A stretch of 64,000 nt of DNA from Thermoleophilia bacterium SCSIO 60948 (GTDB lineage Bacteria; Actinomycetota; Thermoleophilia; Solirubrobacterales; 70-9), in contig CP053031.1 in NCBI GenBank assembly GCA_021496505.1, positions 2,844,001 to 2,908,000 of the forward strand, given 5' to 3'. Shown piece after piece: positions 17,339 through 27,246 of this stretch. Both the position numbers and the translations under genes were made by a program. Below the pieces are notes generated by a model. It made no database searches and was not told the origin of the DNA. It saw only the letters and a program-made list of their open reading frames with translations. Position 1 is the first letter of the stretch, and the number at the start of each line of letters is the position of its first letter.

Positions 17339-17893
17339 GTGGAGCGCTCGCAGGTCGACGACGCGGCGGCACGGGTGCGGCGGATCGGGGAACCGCTGCT
17401 GAGCGGCCTCGCCGAGCACTCCCCCGCCGCTCGTGAGCGCGCCGACTCGATCGCGAGCTACGCCTTCGCCGCCGCCGCGGCGACGGGTTCGACGCGTGCC
17501 GAGGCGGAGCTGGTGCGCGAGATCGCGCGGCTCTCCGAGGTCGGCGCGATCTATGAGCCGGCCGACGCACAGGCGACCGAGCCGGCGCGGCCGACCGAGG
17601 CCGAGCGAGCGCGCATCGCCGCCCGCTACGACGCCAGCTTCAAGCTCTGCCGCGGCGCCGGGGTCGAGATCGAGCATTGCGAGGCGATCCGCCGCGCCGG
17701 CGAGCGCGCCGACGGTGGCCCCACGCCGGTGCCGCGGGAGTCGCGGATCATCGCCCTGGCGCGAACCACCCGCGCGCTTCTGACCGGCAGCGAGGCAGAC
17801 CCCGTCGCCGGTCTGCGCGCGATCGCCGCCGAGGGTGAGCTCGACGCCGAGATCGCCGAGGCGCTCGCGCCGCTGCTCGTGCCTCGCTCGTAG
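17339..17893 (+). CDS. Possible degenerate HD-domain protein
   Basis: A 184-residue, almost entirely helical, Ala-rich protein from GTG 17339. The segment AELVREIARLSEVGAIYEPAD aligns by eye with the helix that carries the HD motif in HD-GYP proteins (a run such as LREAARLHDIGKLYVP), but the metal ligands His-Asp are replaced by Ser-Glu and the Lys by Ala. The C-terminal RTTRALLTGSEADPVAGLRAIAAEGELDAEIAEAL also recalls the end of HD-GYP domains. It would then be a catalytically dead relative, perhaps a binding or scaffold protein. It is 3 bases downstream of the previous gene. The resemblance is visual and unproven. Confidence 0.5.
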   Translation: MERSQVDDAAARVRRIGEPLLSGLAEHSPAARERADSIASYAFAAAAATGSTRAEAELVREIARLSEVGAIYEPADAQATEPARPTEAERARIAARYDASFKLCRGAGVEIEHCEAIRRAGERADGGPTPVPRESRIIALARTTRALLTGSEADPVAGLRAIAAEGELDAEIAEALAPLLVPRS

Positions 17894-17924
17894 CCGATAA
17901 CGCCTCGGTCTGACGCCTGAAAGT

Positions 17925-17940
17925 CCTCGGTGGACCGAGG
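17925..17940 (+). terminator. Hairpin after the HD-like gene
   Basis: CCTCGGT pairs with ACCGAGG around GG (effective stem 6, loop 4), followed by GTTTCG. Likely terminator 31 bases downstream of the stop codon. Confidence 0.5.
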
Positions 17941-18044
17941 GTTTCGATCGCGCAACGATGTCCGGGTGAAGACTCCTCGCGGCCGTTGGCAGACCGCCGG
18001 CACCGGACTTGACTCGGCACGGATCCGGGGGAGGATCGACGCTG

Positions 18045-19478
18045 ATGGTTGATCCACGGGCGGGGGGCCCGGATCGGTCCGTACCGAGAGGAACGCGGCT
18101 CCGCGCGCTGGCGGCGGCGATCCTGGGGGTCCTCGCCTGCGCGATCACACCCGCGCCCGCGAACGCCGTCGAGATCGTCGACGAGTATCCGATGGAGATG
18201 ATCTACACCCCGGCCGGCGACGGGACCTACTGGGCGGTCAACTCGAGTCGGATCTACCACCTGAGCGCGGGGGGCGGGATCGAGGACTCCTTCGCCGTCA
18301 ACCGCGGTGGCTTCTTCCCGCAGAGCATCGGCGTCTACGGCAACCGGGTCTACGTGATGAGCAGTGCCCAGCTGCTCTCGTTCCGAACCGACCTCGACGT
18401 GGAGCCCAACCCTGGCCTCGTGTTCAACGACGCGGAGACCGGTGATCGATTCGGCGGCAACCAGGCGATGATCCGGATCGCCGGGAACGGCGTCGCGGCG
18501 GTCGCGCTCGGACAGACGAACAAGGTCGGGATGGTCGACCTGACGACCGTCGGGGTCGACCCGCCCTTCTACGGACAGTCGTGGTTCGGCGGCGGGGTCA
18601 ACGACCTCAGCGGACAGTCGAACGTTTTCCAGGCCTGCGTCATCTCAGGGCCCGTCGCCGGCGGGCCGAACGCGACCTGCGGGCGCGGCTTCGGCCAGAC
18701 CGGCGCCGCGCCCGGTCAGTTCGACCGTGCCGAGGACGTCGCGTTCGTCGACGGCGGCGTCCTCGTGCTCGAGAACGACAGCCACAGGGTGTCGTTCGTC
18801 GCAACGAGCCGCGGCGGCTGCCCATGCGCCGACTTCGTCTGGGGCAGCGGGCCGGGCGATGCGGCCGGTCAGTTGAACGACCCGGCCTCGATCGTCGCGA
18901 TCCCCGGGACCGGCCGCGTGCTGATCTCGAACGTCGGCTCGCGGCGGATCGACGAGTTCACCACGGCGGGCGACTACAAGCGCTCGTTCGGGTTCGGCGT
19001 CCGCGAGGGGCCAGGCTCCGAGTTCGAGACCTGCGGCATCGGCATCGGGCCGTGCGAGGCGGGGGTGCCCTACCAGCAGAACCCGCTCTCCTACTTCTCG
19101 CAGCTCGACATCGTCGACGGCGAGCTGCTCGCGAGGACCCCGCTCGACAACTCGATCCAGATCATCTCGCTCGACGGCGGCGCGGCGCCGGACAAGGTGA
19201 AGCTCGCTGCCTCACCGGTCAGGGTCAAGAAGGGCAAGACCACGACCCTGACGGCGACGCTCCGGCCGTGCCCGCAGTCGGCCACCCACGTCCTCTTCCA
19301 GGAGGAGCGGGGCAGCGGCTGGAGCAACCTCGGCGCCAAGAGGAAGGTCAACGCGAGTTGCAGGGCGACACGCGGGGAGAAGATCACGAAGCGGACGCGG
19401 TTCCGCGCCGTGTCACTCGCCTCCGACGGGCGCACCGTCTCGCGCTCGGCGCCAGTCAACGTCACCGTCAAGCGCTGA
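18045..19478 (+). CDS. Secreted NHL/beta-propeller-like protein
   Basis: A 477-residue exported protein. ATG 18045 was chosen because GGGGGAGGA lies 7 bases upstream. The signal peptide is [23 protein letters not shown]. The mature part has NHL-like blades: repeated patterns such as [26 protein letters not shown] and [31 protein letters not shown], in which a Gly-Gln-Phe/Leu turn is followed by DP and a strand pair. Seven or eight cysteines suggest disulfides. The last 90 residues ([23 protein letters not shown] and following) look like an Ig-like domain. It probably binds a partner at the cell surface; ligand unknown. It sits between metabolic genes without an obvious link. Confidence 0.75.
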   Translation: MVDPRAGGPDRSVPRGTRLRALAAAILGVLACAITPAPANAVEIVDEYPMEMIYTPAGDGTYWAVNSSRIYHLSAGGGIEDSFAVNRGGFFPQSIGVYGNRVYVMSSAQLLSFRTDLDVEPNPGLVFNDAETGDRFGGNQAMIRIAGNGVAAVALGQTNKVGMVDLTTVGVDPPFYGQSWFGGGVNDLSGQSNVFQACVISGPVAGGPNATCGRGFGQTGAAPGQFDRAEDVAFVDGGVLVLENDSHRVSFVATSRGGCPCADFVWGSGPGDAAGQLNDPASIVAIPGTGRVLISNVGSRRIDEFTTAGDYKRSFGFGVREGPGSEFETCGIGIGPCEAGVPYQQNPLSYFSQLDIVDGELLARTPLDNSIQIISLDGGAAPDKVKLAASPVRVKKGKTTTLTATLRPCPQSATHVLFQEERGSGWSNLGAKRKVNASCRATRGEKITKRTRFRAVSLASDGRTVSRSAPVNVTVKR

Positions 19479-19479
19479 C

Positions 19480-19509
19480 GGCTCGCCGCTCGCCCGGGAG
19501 CCGCGAGCC
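19480..19509 (+). terminator. Inverted repeat after the NHL gene
   Basis: GGCTCGC (19480-19486) and GCGAGCC (19503-19509) flank a 16-nt loop directly after the stop codon. Weak terminator candidate. Confidence 0.35.
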
Positions 19510-19510
19510 A

Positions 19511-19516
19511 TAGACT
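19511..19516 (+). promoter_or_regulatory. Probable -10 box of the carboxyltransferase gene
   Basis: TAGACT lies 11 bases before ATG 19528, slightly longer than at other leaderless genes in this window. Confidence 0.4.
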
Positions 19517-19527
19517 GCGGCGCGCTC

Positions 19528-21096
<1,569 letters not shown>

Positions 21097-21107
21097 GTCG
21101 GGCGCCC

Positions 21108-21124
21108 GCCGGCACGAAGCCGGC
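21108..21124 (+). terminator. Hairpin after the carboxyltransferase gene
   Basis: GCCGGC-ACGAA-GCCGGC, 6-bp stem with 5-nt loop, 12 bases after the stop codon. Confidence 0.5.
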
Positions 21125-21187
21125 ACACCCTCGTCGCCCTGGGCGCGCCACGCTCGCGACGAACCCGGGGATCGTCGGTCGCGTGCT

Positions 21188-21240
21188 CGAGGCGGGCCGA
21201 GAAGCTGATGCGGGGGCGACCGATCCTCGGCCCACCCGCC
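21188..21240 (+). repeat. Palindromic repeat B, left copy
   Basis: Bases 21188-21211 are identical over 24 nt to 22176-22199. The left half carries GGCGGGCCGAG and the right half CTCGGCCCACCCGCC, giving an imperfect palindrome whose centre (21212-21224) has diverged from the other copies. It lies just before the preferred start of the second DUF559 gene. Confidence 0.8.
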
Positions 21241-21263
21241 TAGGGACGAGGGCGACCGACGCG

Positions 21264-22196
21264 GTGATAACCGAGCTGGCGGCTTCGCAGATCGGCTTCG
21301 TCGCCGGGTGGCAGCTCGTCGGGGACGGCGTCACGCGGGCGGCTATCCGCCATCGCGTCCGGCGCCGGCGCCTGATCTCGGTCGGCCGCGACGTCTACGC
21401 AGTCGGCCACAACGACGACACGCGCCGGAGTCGATGGATGATCGCCGTGCTCGCCTGCGGTCCAGGTGCCGTCCTCGGCTTCACGAGCGCAGCCGAGCTC
21501 TGGCGGCTCATGGATCCGGCGGGCCGCACGCCGACCGTGATCGTGCGGAGCGGCCGCCACCGCCCTCCGGGAGTGCGCATCCACCGTCCGCGAACGCTCG
21601 ATTCGGCGCATCTGACGCGGAGGTGGCGGATCGCGGTCACCGACACGACGCGAACCCTCTTCGACCTCGCCACCGTGGTCGGCCACAGGCAGCTCCGCGA
21701 GGCGGTCGAGCGCGCCGATCGGCTCGACCTTCTGGATGTCGGCGCGCTCCTCACCCTTTGCGACGACGCAGGCCGCGGCCGGCGCGGGGTCGGCCGGCTG
21801 CGCCGGATCCTTGCCGACTTCACCGCAGACGACTCGCTCAGCGCGTCGGCGCTCGAGGACGATTTCCGGGGGTTGCTCGCCCGCTCGGGCGTCCCGGCCC
21901 CCGCGATCAACGTTCCGATCGGTCCCTATGTCGTCGACTTCGCGTGGGTGCGCGAGCGAGTGATCGTCGAGACCGACGGCTGGAGCGCGCACAAGGGAAA
22001 ACCGAGCTTCGATTCGGACCGCGAGCGATTCGGCCGGTTGCAGTCGCTCGGCTGGAGGGTCCTGCCGGTGACGGCGAAGCGGATCCGTGACGACTCGGCC
22101 GGTCTCCTACGCGACCTCGGCGCGCTCCTCGCCATCGAGGGGCTGGCCGAGCACGATCCCAGAGAGCATCGACGGCGAGGCGGGCCGAGAAGCTGA
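21264..22196 (+). CDS. AbiEi-like winged-helix protein with DUF559 nuclease-fold domain (second paralogue)
   Basis: A protein of 310 residues from GTG 21264, which has GACGAGGG upstream; an alternative GTG at 21183 would add 27 residues encoded by repeat B. The N-terminus (ELAASQIGFVAGWQLVGDGVTRAAIRHRV, then RLISVGRDVYAVG) is the AbiEi winged helix. The C-terminus is a well-formed DUF559 domain: YVVDFAWVRERVIVETDGWSAH and then RFGRLQSLGWRVLPV, with the Asp, Glu-x-Asp and Arg positions of a Vsr/PD-(D/E)XK-like nuclease. The stop TGA (22194-22196) lies inside the right copy of repeat B. No toxin partner is adjacent. Overall plan equals the gene at 905-1852, but the flanking palindrome differs. 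Confidence 0.8.
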   Translation: MITELAASQIGFVAGWQLVGDGVTRAAIRHRVRRRRLISVGRDVYAVGHNDDTRRSRWMIAVLACGPGAVLGFTSAAELWRLMDPAGRTPTVIVRSGRHRPPGVRIHRPRTLDSAHLTRRWRIAVTDTTRTLFDLATVVGHRQLREAVERADRLDLLDVGALLTLCDDAGRGRRGVGRLRRILADFTADDSLSASALEDDFRGLLARSGVPAPAINVPIGPYVVDFAWVRERVIVETDGWSAHKGKPSFDSDRERFGRLQSLGWRVLPVTAKRIRDDSAGLLRDLGALLAIEGLAEHDPREHRRRGGPRS

Positions 22197-22231
22197 TGCC
22201 TGGGCATCTGGTTCTCGGCTCACCTCGATGC
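22166..22231 (+). repeat. Palindromic repeat B, right copy
   Basis: The best-preserved copy. GCCGAGAA (22184-22191) pairs with TTCTCGGC (22212-22219), GATGCC (22195-22200) with GGCATC (22203-22208), and outer GCATCGA (22166-22172) with TCGATGC (22225-22231). It contains the stop codon of the DUF559 gene and shares 24 exact bases with the left copy. Confidence 0.85.
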
Positions 22232-22289
22232 CCCCGGATCGTCCTCGTGCCGATCGCGCCGTGTCGACCGCCGCCTGCGTCCCGCCCCT

Positions 22290-22295
22290 TAACCT
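22290..22295 (+). promoter_or_regulatory. Possible -10 box before ATG 22305
   Basis: TAACCT lies 9 bases before the start codon; leaderless pattern. Confidence 0.35.
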
Positions 22296-22304
22296 CCATC
22301 GCGC

Positions 22305-22955
22305 ATGCAGGGACTTCCCCAGAGATTCGACGGCGCGCTCGCGCTCTCGGCGGCAGGTGGGCTCGCGCTGCTCGTGAGCCTGTTCCTCGATTGGTACGAG
22401 CCTGGCCTGAGCGCGATCGAGGTGTTCGAGATCACCGACCTCCTGCTCGCCGGCATCGCGATCGCGTCGATCGCCATCGCGATCCAGGCGATGACGGTCG
22501 AGCCGGGCTACGAGGACCCGCGTACCGACTGGCTCGCGCCGATCGGGATGGCGGCCACGGCGATCGTGCTGTGGGAGATCATCGACAACCCGCCCGCCGT
22601 CGCCGGCAACCCCGTCGCGGCCGGCGCCTGGATCGGCTTCGTGGGAGCGATCGCGATCGCCGTCGGGGCGCTGCTCTGGGGATCGCGGCTCTCACTCGTG
22701 CTGACGCTGCGGCCGCGGGAGGGTGGCGAGGAGGAACGCGAGGCGCCGCTCCCGGCCCCCGTCGCCGAACCGCATCCGGACGATCCCGCCACGGGCGAGG
22801 AGGACGTCGCCGGCGTCGAGCCCTACGAGCCCGACGTCTCCCGGCCGCGGGAGAAGCCCGTGCCGGCGCCGGCCGATGAGACCGAGATCGAGCCGCGGAC
22901 CGCGCAGCAGCCATTGTCCGGCGGCGGCGAGAGCGAGCCGCCCGCCGGGCGATGA
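22305..22955 (+). CDS. Four-helix membrane protein with acidic cytoplasmic tail
   Basis: A 216-residue protein. The first half holds four hydrophobic segments (ALALSAAGGLALLVSLFLDWY, LLLAGIAIASIAIAIQAM, WLAPIGMAATAIVLWEI, AGAWIGFVGAIAIAVGALLWG). The rest is a Pro/Glu/Asp-rich, probably disordered tail. ATG of the following Ser/Thr kinase overlaps its stop codon (ATGA), so the two are translationally coupled. It could be a kinase substrate, a sensor partner or a membrane anchor. No family is recognised beyond a general resemblance to small actinobacterial membrane proteins of unknown function. Confidence 0.7.
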   Translation: MQGLPQRFDGALALSAAGGLALLVSLFLDWYEPGLSAIEVFEITDLLLAGIAIASIAIAIQAMTVEPGYEDPRTDWLAPIGMAATAIVLWEIIDNPPAVAGNPVAAGAWIGFVGAIAIAVGALLWGSRLSLVLTLRPREGGEEEREAPLPAPVAEPHPDDPATGEEDVAGVEPYEPDVSRPREKPVPAPADETEIEPRTAQQPLSGGGESEPPAGR

Positions 22956-23935
22956 GCCCCTCGGGCTCGCCGGAGCGTTTCATGCGCCCCGGCAACGTGC
23001 TCGGCGAGCGCTACCGGCTCGAGCGCCGGATCGGCAGCGGCGGGATGTCCGCCGTCTGGCTGGCGACCGACGTCCGCTTCGACTCGCAGGTCGCGGTCAA
23101 GCTGCTGTCCGACACGCTCGCCCACGAAGAGGACTACATCGCACGCTTCCGGCGTGAGGCGAGCGTCGTCTCCGAGCTCTCGCACCCGAACCTGATCCGG
23201 CTGTTCGACTTCTCCGTCGAGCCGCCGCACCCCTACCTCGTCATGGAGTACCTGCCGGGCGGGACGCTCGCCGACCGAAAGGGGCGCGACGCGTTCGACG
23301 GCGACCCGCGATCGCTCGCCGAGTCGCTGCTCGGCGCGCTCGCCCACATCCACTCGGCGGGCGTCATCCATCGCGACGTCAAGCCCTCGAACGTCCTCGT
23401 CGCGGCCGACGGATCGCCGCGTCTGACCGACTTCGGCATCGCCCAGCTCGAGGACTCGACGAAGCTCACCGCGACCGGCGAGGTCATCGGAACGCTCCAG
23501 TACATGGCGCCCGAGGTCGTCTCGGGGCAACGCGCGACACGGCGCTCGGACCTCTACTCGCTCGGAATGCTTCTGCGCGAGGTATGCGGCCGCCGCCTCT
23601 CGCCCGCGCTTCGCGAGCTCGCGGCGCGCCTCGCCGCGGACGACCCCGAGCGACGCCCGGTGTCCGCTCTCGCCGCGCTGAGCGAGCTGCGGGCCGATGG
23701 GACGGGTGGGTTCCAGCCGGTCGTCGCCGGCCCGGCCGCCTCAGCGCTCGCCGGCCCCGCACACCACCCCCCGCCGCTGTCGCGCCACCGCGAGCTCGTC
23801 CTGACCCCGCTGCGGGTCGGGATCGCGCTCGTCGTCGTGGCGGTCCTTCTCATCGTCGGTGCCGCGACGGTCGGCGACGACGAGCGCGTCGGGGGCGCGC
23901 GCGGGGCGACCGAGCGCGCGCTCGGCCTCGAGTAG
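22952..23935 (+). CDS. Membrane-anchored Ser/Thr protein kinase (PknB-like)
   Basis: A 327-residue kinase. Subdomain landmarks: glycine loop RIGSGGMSAVW, ATP-binding Lys50 in VAVKLL, catalytic loop HRDVKPSN with Asp142, DFG with Asp160, and activation-segment end GTLQYMAPEV, in which Thr residues could be autophosphorylated. The kinase domain ends near residue 245. A short linker and one transmembrane helix (VGIALVVVAVLLIVGAATVG, about 288-307) follow, with no extracellular sensor domain. The kinase is coupled by an ATGA overlap to a four-helix membrane protein that may act as sensor or substrate. Signal and targets are unknown. Confidence 0.9.
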   Translation: MSPSGSPERFMRPGNVLGERYRLERRIGSGGMSAVWLATDVRFDSQVAVKLLSDTLAHEEDYIARFRREASVVSELSHPNLIRLFDFSVEPPHPYLVMEYLPGGTLADRKGRDAFDGDPRSLAESLLGALAHIHSAGVIHRDVKPSNVLVAADGSPRLTDFGIAQLEDSTKLTATGEVIGTLQYMAPEVVSGQRATRRSDLYSLGMLLREVCGRRLSPALRELAARLAADDPERRPVSALAALSELRADGTGGFQPVVAGPAASALAGPAHHPPPLSRHRELVLTPLRVGIALVVVAVLLIVGAATVGDDERVGGARGATERALGLE

Positions 23936-23946
23936 GGCCCGCCGCC

Positions 23947-24894
23947 TCAGTCGAGCTCGACGCCCGGGGCCTCGATCCGCCCCGCCTCGATCGCCTCGAG
24001 GACGGCGAGCGCGATCGACAGGTCCTGGGTCGCGAGCCCGGTCGAGTCGAAAAGCGTGATCTCCTCGTCCGAGGCCCGGCCCGGCACCTCGCCGGCGAGG
24101 ACGGCGCCGATCTCGGTCACGTCGTCTTGCATGACGGCGCCCGCCGCGACCGGACCGGCGAGCTCGCCGCCCTTCGAGGCCTGCGCCCACTCGTCGCAGA
24201 ACAGCCGGCAGCGCTCAAGCGCCGCAGGCTCGACCTCGGCCTTGCCGTGGGCGTCGGCGCCGAGCACGGCGAGGTGCTGCCCGGCGCGCAGGTCGCCGCC
24301 TCGGATCACCGGCGAGTCGCCCGGCGTGACCGTGACGACCACGTCCTGGGCGGCCGCCTCCTCGCGCGGTCCGACCCGCCAGCCGAGCTCGCCCGCGATC
24401 GCCTCGGCCGCCTCGGCCCGCGGGTCGGAGCAGATCCCGTCGCCGTAGCCGGCCGCCGACAGGCACCGCGCCGCCCAGCCGCCGTTCACTCCGCACCCGA
24501 TCAGCCCGACGGTCCTCGAGTCCTCGCGCGCGAGCGCCAGCGCCGAGACCGCAGCCGCGGCGCCGGTTCGCAGGAACGTCACCGCGGCGGTGTCGAGGAT
24601 CGCGAGCAGCTCGCCGGTCTCGGCGCTCGAGACGAGCAGCGCACCGCGGACCACCGGCAACCCGCGAGCCGAATTCACGGGGAACGAGGTCACCCACTTC
24701 AGCGTCGCGATCCCACCCCCACGGGCCGGCATCGCTCGGAAGTCGCCGTTCGGCGGCGCGTCGAGGTAGAGCTTCGACGGCATCTCCCAGTCGCCCGAGT
24801 GGTGTCGCAGGAACGCTTCGCGGGTGCGCTCGATCGCGCTCTCGGGGCCGACCGCGGAGAGGATCGCGGCCGAGTCGCATACGTGAACGGGCAT
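23947..24894 (-). CDS. Ornithine cyclodeaminase / mu-crystallin family protein
   Basis: A 315-residue NAD(P)-binding protein. Landmarks are the N-terminal substrate segment MPSKLYLD and ALKW-like GIATLKWVTSFP, then LDTAAVTFLRTGAAAAVSALALA, and the Rossmann motif VGLIGCGVNGGWAARCL. C-terminal DAHGKAEVEP and DEWAQASKGGEL match the family. Members include ornithine cyclodeaminase, alanine dehydrogenase and ketimine reductases, so the substrate is an amino or imino acid. It converges with the kinase gene (11-base gap) and diverges from a small gene at 24937, with no pathway hint from neighbours. Confidence 0.85.
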   Translation of the reverse strand: MPVHVCDSAAILSAVGPESAIERTREAFLRHHSGDWEMPSKLYLDAPPNGDFRAMPARGGGIATLKWVTSFPVNSARGLPVVRGALLVSSAETGELLAILDTAAVTFLRTGAAAAVSALALAREDSRTVGLIGCGVNGGWAARCLSAAGYGDGICSDPRAEAAEAIAGELGWRVGPREEAAAQDVVVTVTPGDSPVIRGGDLRAGQHLAVLGADAHGKAEVEPAALERCRLFCDEWAQASKGGELAGPVAAGAVMQDDVTEIGAVLAGEVPGRASDEEITLFDSTGLATQDLSIALAVLEAIEAGRIEAPGVELD

Positions 24895-24923
24895 CGGCGC
24901 AGTCTCGCGGATCGCCCGATGCG

Positions 24924-24929
24924 TAGAGT
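24924..24929 (+). promoter_or_regulatory. Probable -10 box of the small epsilon-like gene
   Basis: TAGAGT lies 7 bases before ATG 24937, leaderless pattern. Confidence 0.4.
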
Positions 24930-24936
24930 GCCCGCG

Positions 24937-25200
24937 ATGTCCGGCAACGGAAGACGGCGCCCGCAGCGGCCGCGGATCGAGCTGGTGAGCACCGCCGCCT
25001 CGCCGACCGAGGCGGCGGCCGTCGTGGCCGCGATCGAGCAGTTCCTCGCCGACACCGCGCCGGTCGCCGAGACGGCGCCTCGGCGGCAGAGTCCGTGGCT
25101 TCGCGCCGCGCTCGAGGAGGGCATCTCCGCCCGCCGCATCAGCGGCTACGCGTGGGGCGCCGCGCCGGAGCGTCGCGACGCTCCGAGCAGCGGCTTCTAG
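24937..25200 (+). CDS. Small protein resembling acyl-CoA carboxylase epsilon subunits
   Basis: An 87-residue protein. The order of features resembles AccE, the small accessory subunit of actinobacterial acyl-CoA carboxylases: a short strand (RIELVST), a helix beginning TEAAAVVAAIEQFLAD, a Pro/Ala linker, and a Trp-containing basic segment (QSPWLRAALEEGISARR). Epsilon genes usually follow the beta-subunit gene directly, but here the carboxyltransferase gene ends 3.8 kb upstream. The assignment rests on pattern, not on strong identity. The gene is divergent from the cyclodeaminase-like gene. A second possibility is an unrelated small regulatory protein. Confidence 0.45.
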   Translation: MSGNGRRRPQRPRIELVSTAASPTEAAAVVAAIEQFLADTAPVAETAPRRQSPWLRAALEEGISARRISGYAWGAAPERRDAPSSGF

Positions 25201-25212
25201 GTCCGCGCGCTT

Positions 25213-25247
25213 AAATACCTAAAACCCAATCCGGTTTACTACTATTT
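25213..25247 (+). promoter_or_regulatory. Dyad operator/promoter region of the sulfate assimilation operon
   Basis: An AT-rich island in GC-rich sequence. AAACC (25222-25226) and GGTTT (25233-25237) form a dyad, enclosed by AAATA (25213-25217) and TATTT (25243-25247) around nearly the same centre. TACTAT (25240-25245) could be a -10 box. It lies 85 bases before the sulfite reductase start and is a good site for a sulfur-responsive regulator. Confidence 0.5.
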
Positions 25248-25331
25248 GCGATCGCGCGTGAGACGTGCGCTCAGCCAGAGCGTCCGGACGGCGCCGGACC
25301 GACGCAAGCAAGCCAGAAGGATCCGACCCAC

Positions 25332-27218
25332 ATGGAGCCAACGACGGTCGCAGGGCCCGCCCCACCGAGGGCGAAGGCGACTCCCGACGAGCTCGATCAG
25401 GAGCACGGCAAGGAGCAGCGAGGCAAGGGTGCGCTCGGCTCGCTGACCAACCCCGAGGTCTACGACAACGTCCCCGGCCACATCATCCCCGCGATCGCCG
25501 AGGAGTTCGACGACTTCGACACCGAGGCGGCGAAGTTCCTCCGCGGCGAGACGCCGGAGGACGAGTTCATCGGCTTCCGCCTCAAGCAGGGCGTCTACGG
25601 CCAGCGCCAGCCCGACGTCCAGATGGTCCGGGTCAAGCTGCCGATGGGCGGGGTCACACCCGACCAGATGGACACCTTCGCCGACGTCGTCGAGCGCTGG
25701 GCCCCGCTCAACAAGGGCCACATCACGACGCGGCAGAACATCCAGATCCACCACATCCCGCTCGACGACATGACCGAGCTGATCCGTGCAATTTCAGCGG
25801 CCGATCTCTCCTCGCGCGAGGGCTGCGGCAACACGGTCCGCAACGTGACCGGCGACCCGTTCGCCGGGGTCACCGAGGGCGAGCTCTACGACGTCACTCC
25901 CTACGCCGGCGCCTACGTCCGCTACTTCGTGCGCCACCCGACCACGCAGCTGATGCCGCGGAAGATCAAGACCGCGTTCACCGCGACCGACGAGGACGTC
26001 GCGATCACGGGCATCCACGACATCGGCTTCATCCCGCGGGTCCGCGACGGTGTGCGCGGGCTCGAGGTCCGGGTCGGAGGCGGCACCTCGATCATGCCGC
26101 GCGTCGCGCCGACGCTCTACGACTTCGTCTCGGTCGACGACGGCGAGTACCTGAAGGTCGCCGAGGCGGTCTTCCGCCTGTTCGACCGCCAGAGCTGGCT
26201 GCGCGTCAACCGCGCCCGCGCCCGGATCAAGGTCCTCGTCGACAAGATCGGCATCGAGGCGTTCCGCGAGATGGTGGACTCCGAGCTCGAGGGCGACTGG
26301 GTCGCCGAGCGCGACTTCCGGATCGAGCACCTGCTGCTCGACGCCGACGAGGAGGCGAACGCACCGGGCCCCTACACGCCGAAGAGCTCGCCGAACGGCG
26401 ACCGCTCGGCGTTCGAGCGCTGGAGCGAGTCGAACGTCCGCCCGCAGCGCCAGGACGGGTTCTCCTCGGTCGTCGTCCGCGTCGTCCGCGGCGACCTCTC
26501 GCCGGAGCAGTTCCGCGGTCTCGGCCAGATCATGCGCGACTTCACCGGCGGCTTCGCTCGCACGACCGTGCAGCAGAACTTCGTCCTGCGCTGGGTCCGC
26601 GACGAGGCCGTCTACGACGTCTACGAGCGGCTCGTCGAGCTCGGCCTCGGCGAGGCCGGCGCGCGCGAGGTCGTCGACGTCGTCTCGTGCCCCGGCACCG
26701 ACTCGTGCAAGCTCGGGATCACGAGCTCGATGGGTCTCAACCGTGCGATCCAGGAGCGCGTCGAGTCGATGGGGATCACGGATCCGCTGACCCGGAAGAT
26801 CCACATCAAGATGTCGGGCTGCCCGAACGGCTGCTCGCAGCACCACATCGCCAACATCGGGTTCTACGGCGCGTCGATCAAGGTCGGCGACCGCACCGTC
26901 CCGGCCTACATCCCGCACATCGCCGGCAACTACGAGGGCGGCGAGGTCATCTACGGCGGCCGGCTCAAGGTCCGCCTCCCGGCCAAGCGCGTGCCGGAGG
27001 CCGTCGAGCGCTGGATCAACGCCTACGAGTCGGAGCGACTCGACGGCGAGGAGTTCAACGCCTACGCCGAGCGCGTCGGCACCGAGCGGTTCACCGAGCT
27101 CGCTCGCGATCTCTCGATGCCGGCCGAGTTCAGCCTCGCGACGTTCGACCAGTTCATCGACTGGAGCCGCTCGGAGCCCTACCAGGTCGAGCGCGGAGAG
27201 GGCGAGTGCGCGATCTAG
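25332..27218 (+). CDS. Ferredoxin-type sulfite (or nitrite) reductase, siroheme [4Fe-4S] enzyme
   Basis: A 628-residue enzyme of the sulfite/nitrite reductase family. The cofactor ligands are visible as C453-x5-C459 (CPGTDSCKLG) and C497-x3-C501 (CPNGCSQHH), the arrangement that binds the [4Fe-4S] cluster bridged to siroheme. Duplicated ferrodoxin-like domains are seen in RVKLPMGGVTPDQM and VVRVVRGDLSPEQF. Because the next three genes are APS reductase, ATP sulfurylase and APS kinase, six-electron reduction of sulfite to sulfide is much more likely than nitrite reduction. AGAAGGA precedes ATG 25332. First gene of the operon. Confidence 0.9.
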   Translation: MEPTTVAGPAPPRAKATPDELDQEHGKEQRGKGALGSLTNPEVYDNVPGHIIPAIAEEFDDFDTEAAKFLRGETPEDEFIGFRLKQGVYGQRQPDVQMVRVKLPMGGVTPDQMDTFADVVERWAPLNKGHITTRQNIQIHHIPLDDMTELIRAISAADLSSREGCGNTVRNVTGDPFAGVTEGELYDVTPYAGAYVRYFVRHPTTQLMPRKIKTAFTATDEDVAITGIHDIGFIPRVRDGVRGLEVRVGGGTSIMPRVAPTLYDFVSVDDGEYLKVAEAVFRLFDRQSWLRVNRARARIKVLVDKIGIEAFREMVDSELEGDWVAERDFRIEHLLLDADEEANAPGPYTPKSSPNGDRSAFERWSESNVRPQRQDGFSSVVVRVVRGDLSPEQFRGLGQIMRDFTGGFARTTVQQNFVLRWVRDEAVYDVYERLVELGLGEAGAREVVDVVSCPGTDSCKLGITSSMGLNRAIQERVESMGITDPLTRKIHIKMSGCPNGCSQHHIANIGFYGASIKVGDRTVPAYIPHIAGNYEGGEVIYGGRLKVRLPAKRVPEAVERWINAYESERLDGEEFNAYAERVGTERFTELARDLSMPAEFSLATFDQFIDWSRSEPYQVERGEGECAI

Positions 27219-27246
27219 GGATCGCCCACCGCCCCACACCGAAGCC

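Noticed and set aside
25201-25331. Possible riboswitch in the leader of the sulfate assimilation operon
   Set aside because: No SAM or other riboswitch core could be traced. The AT-rich dyad is better explained as a protein operator.
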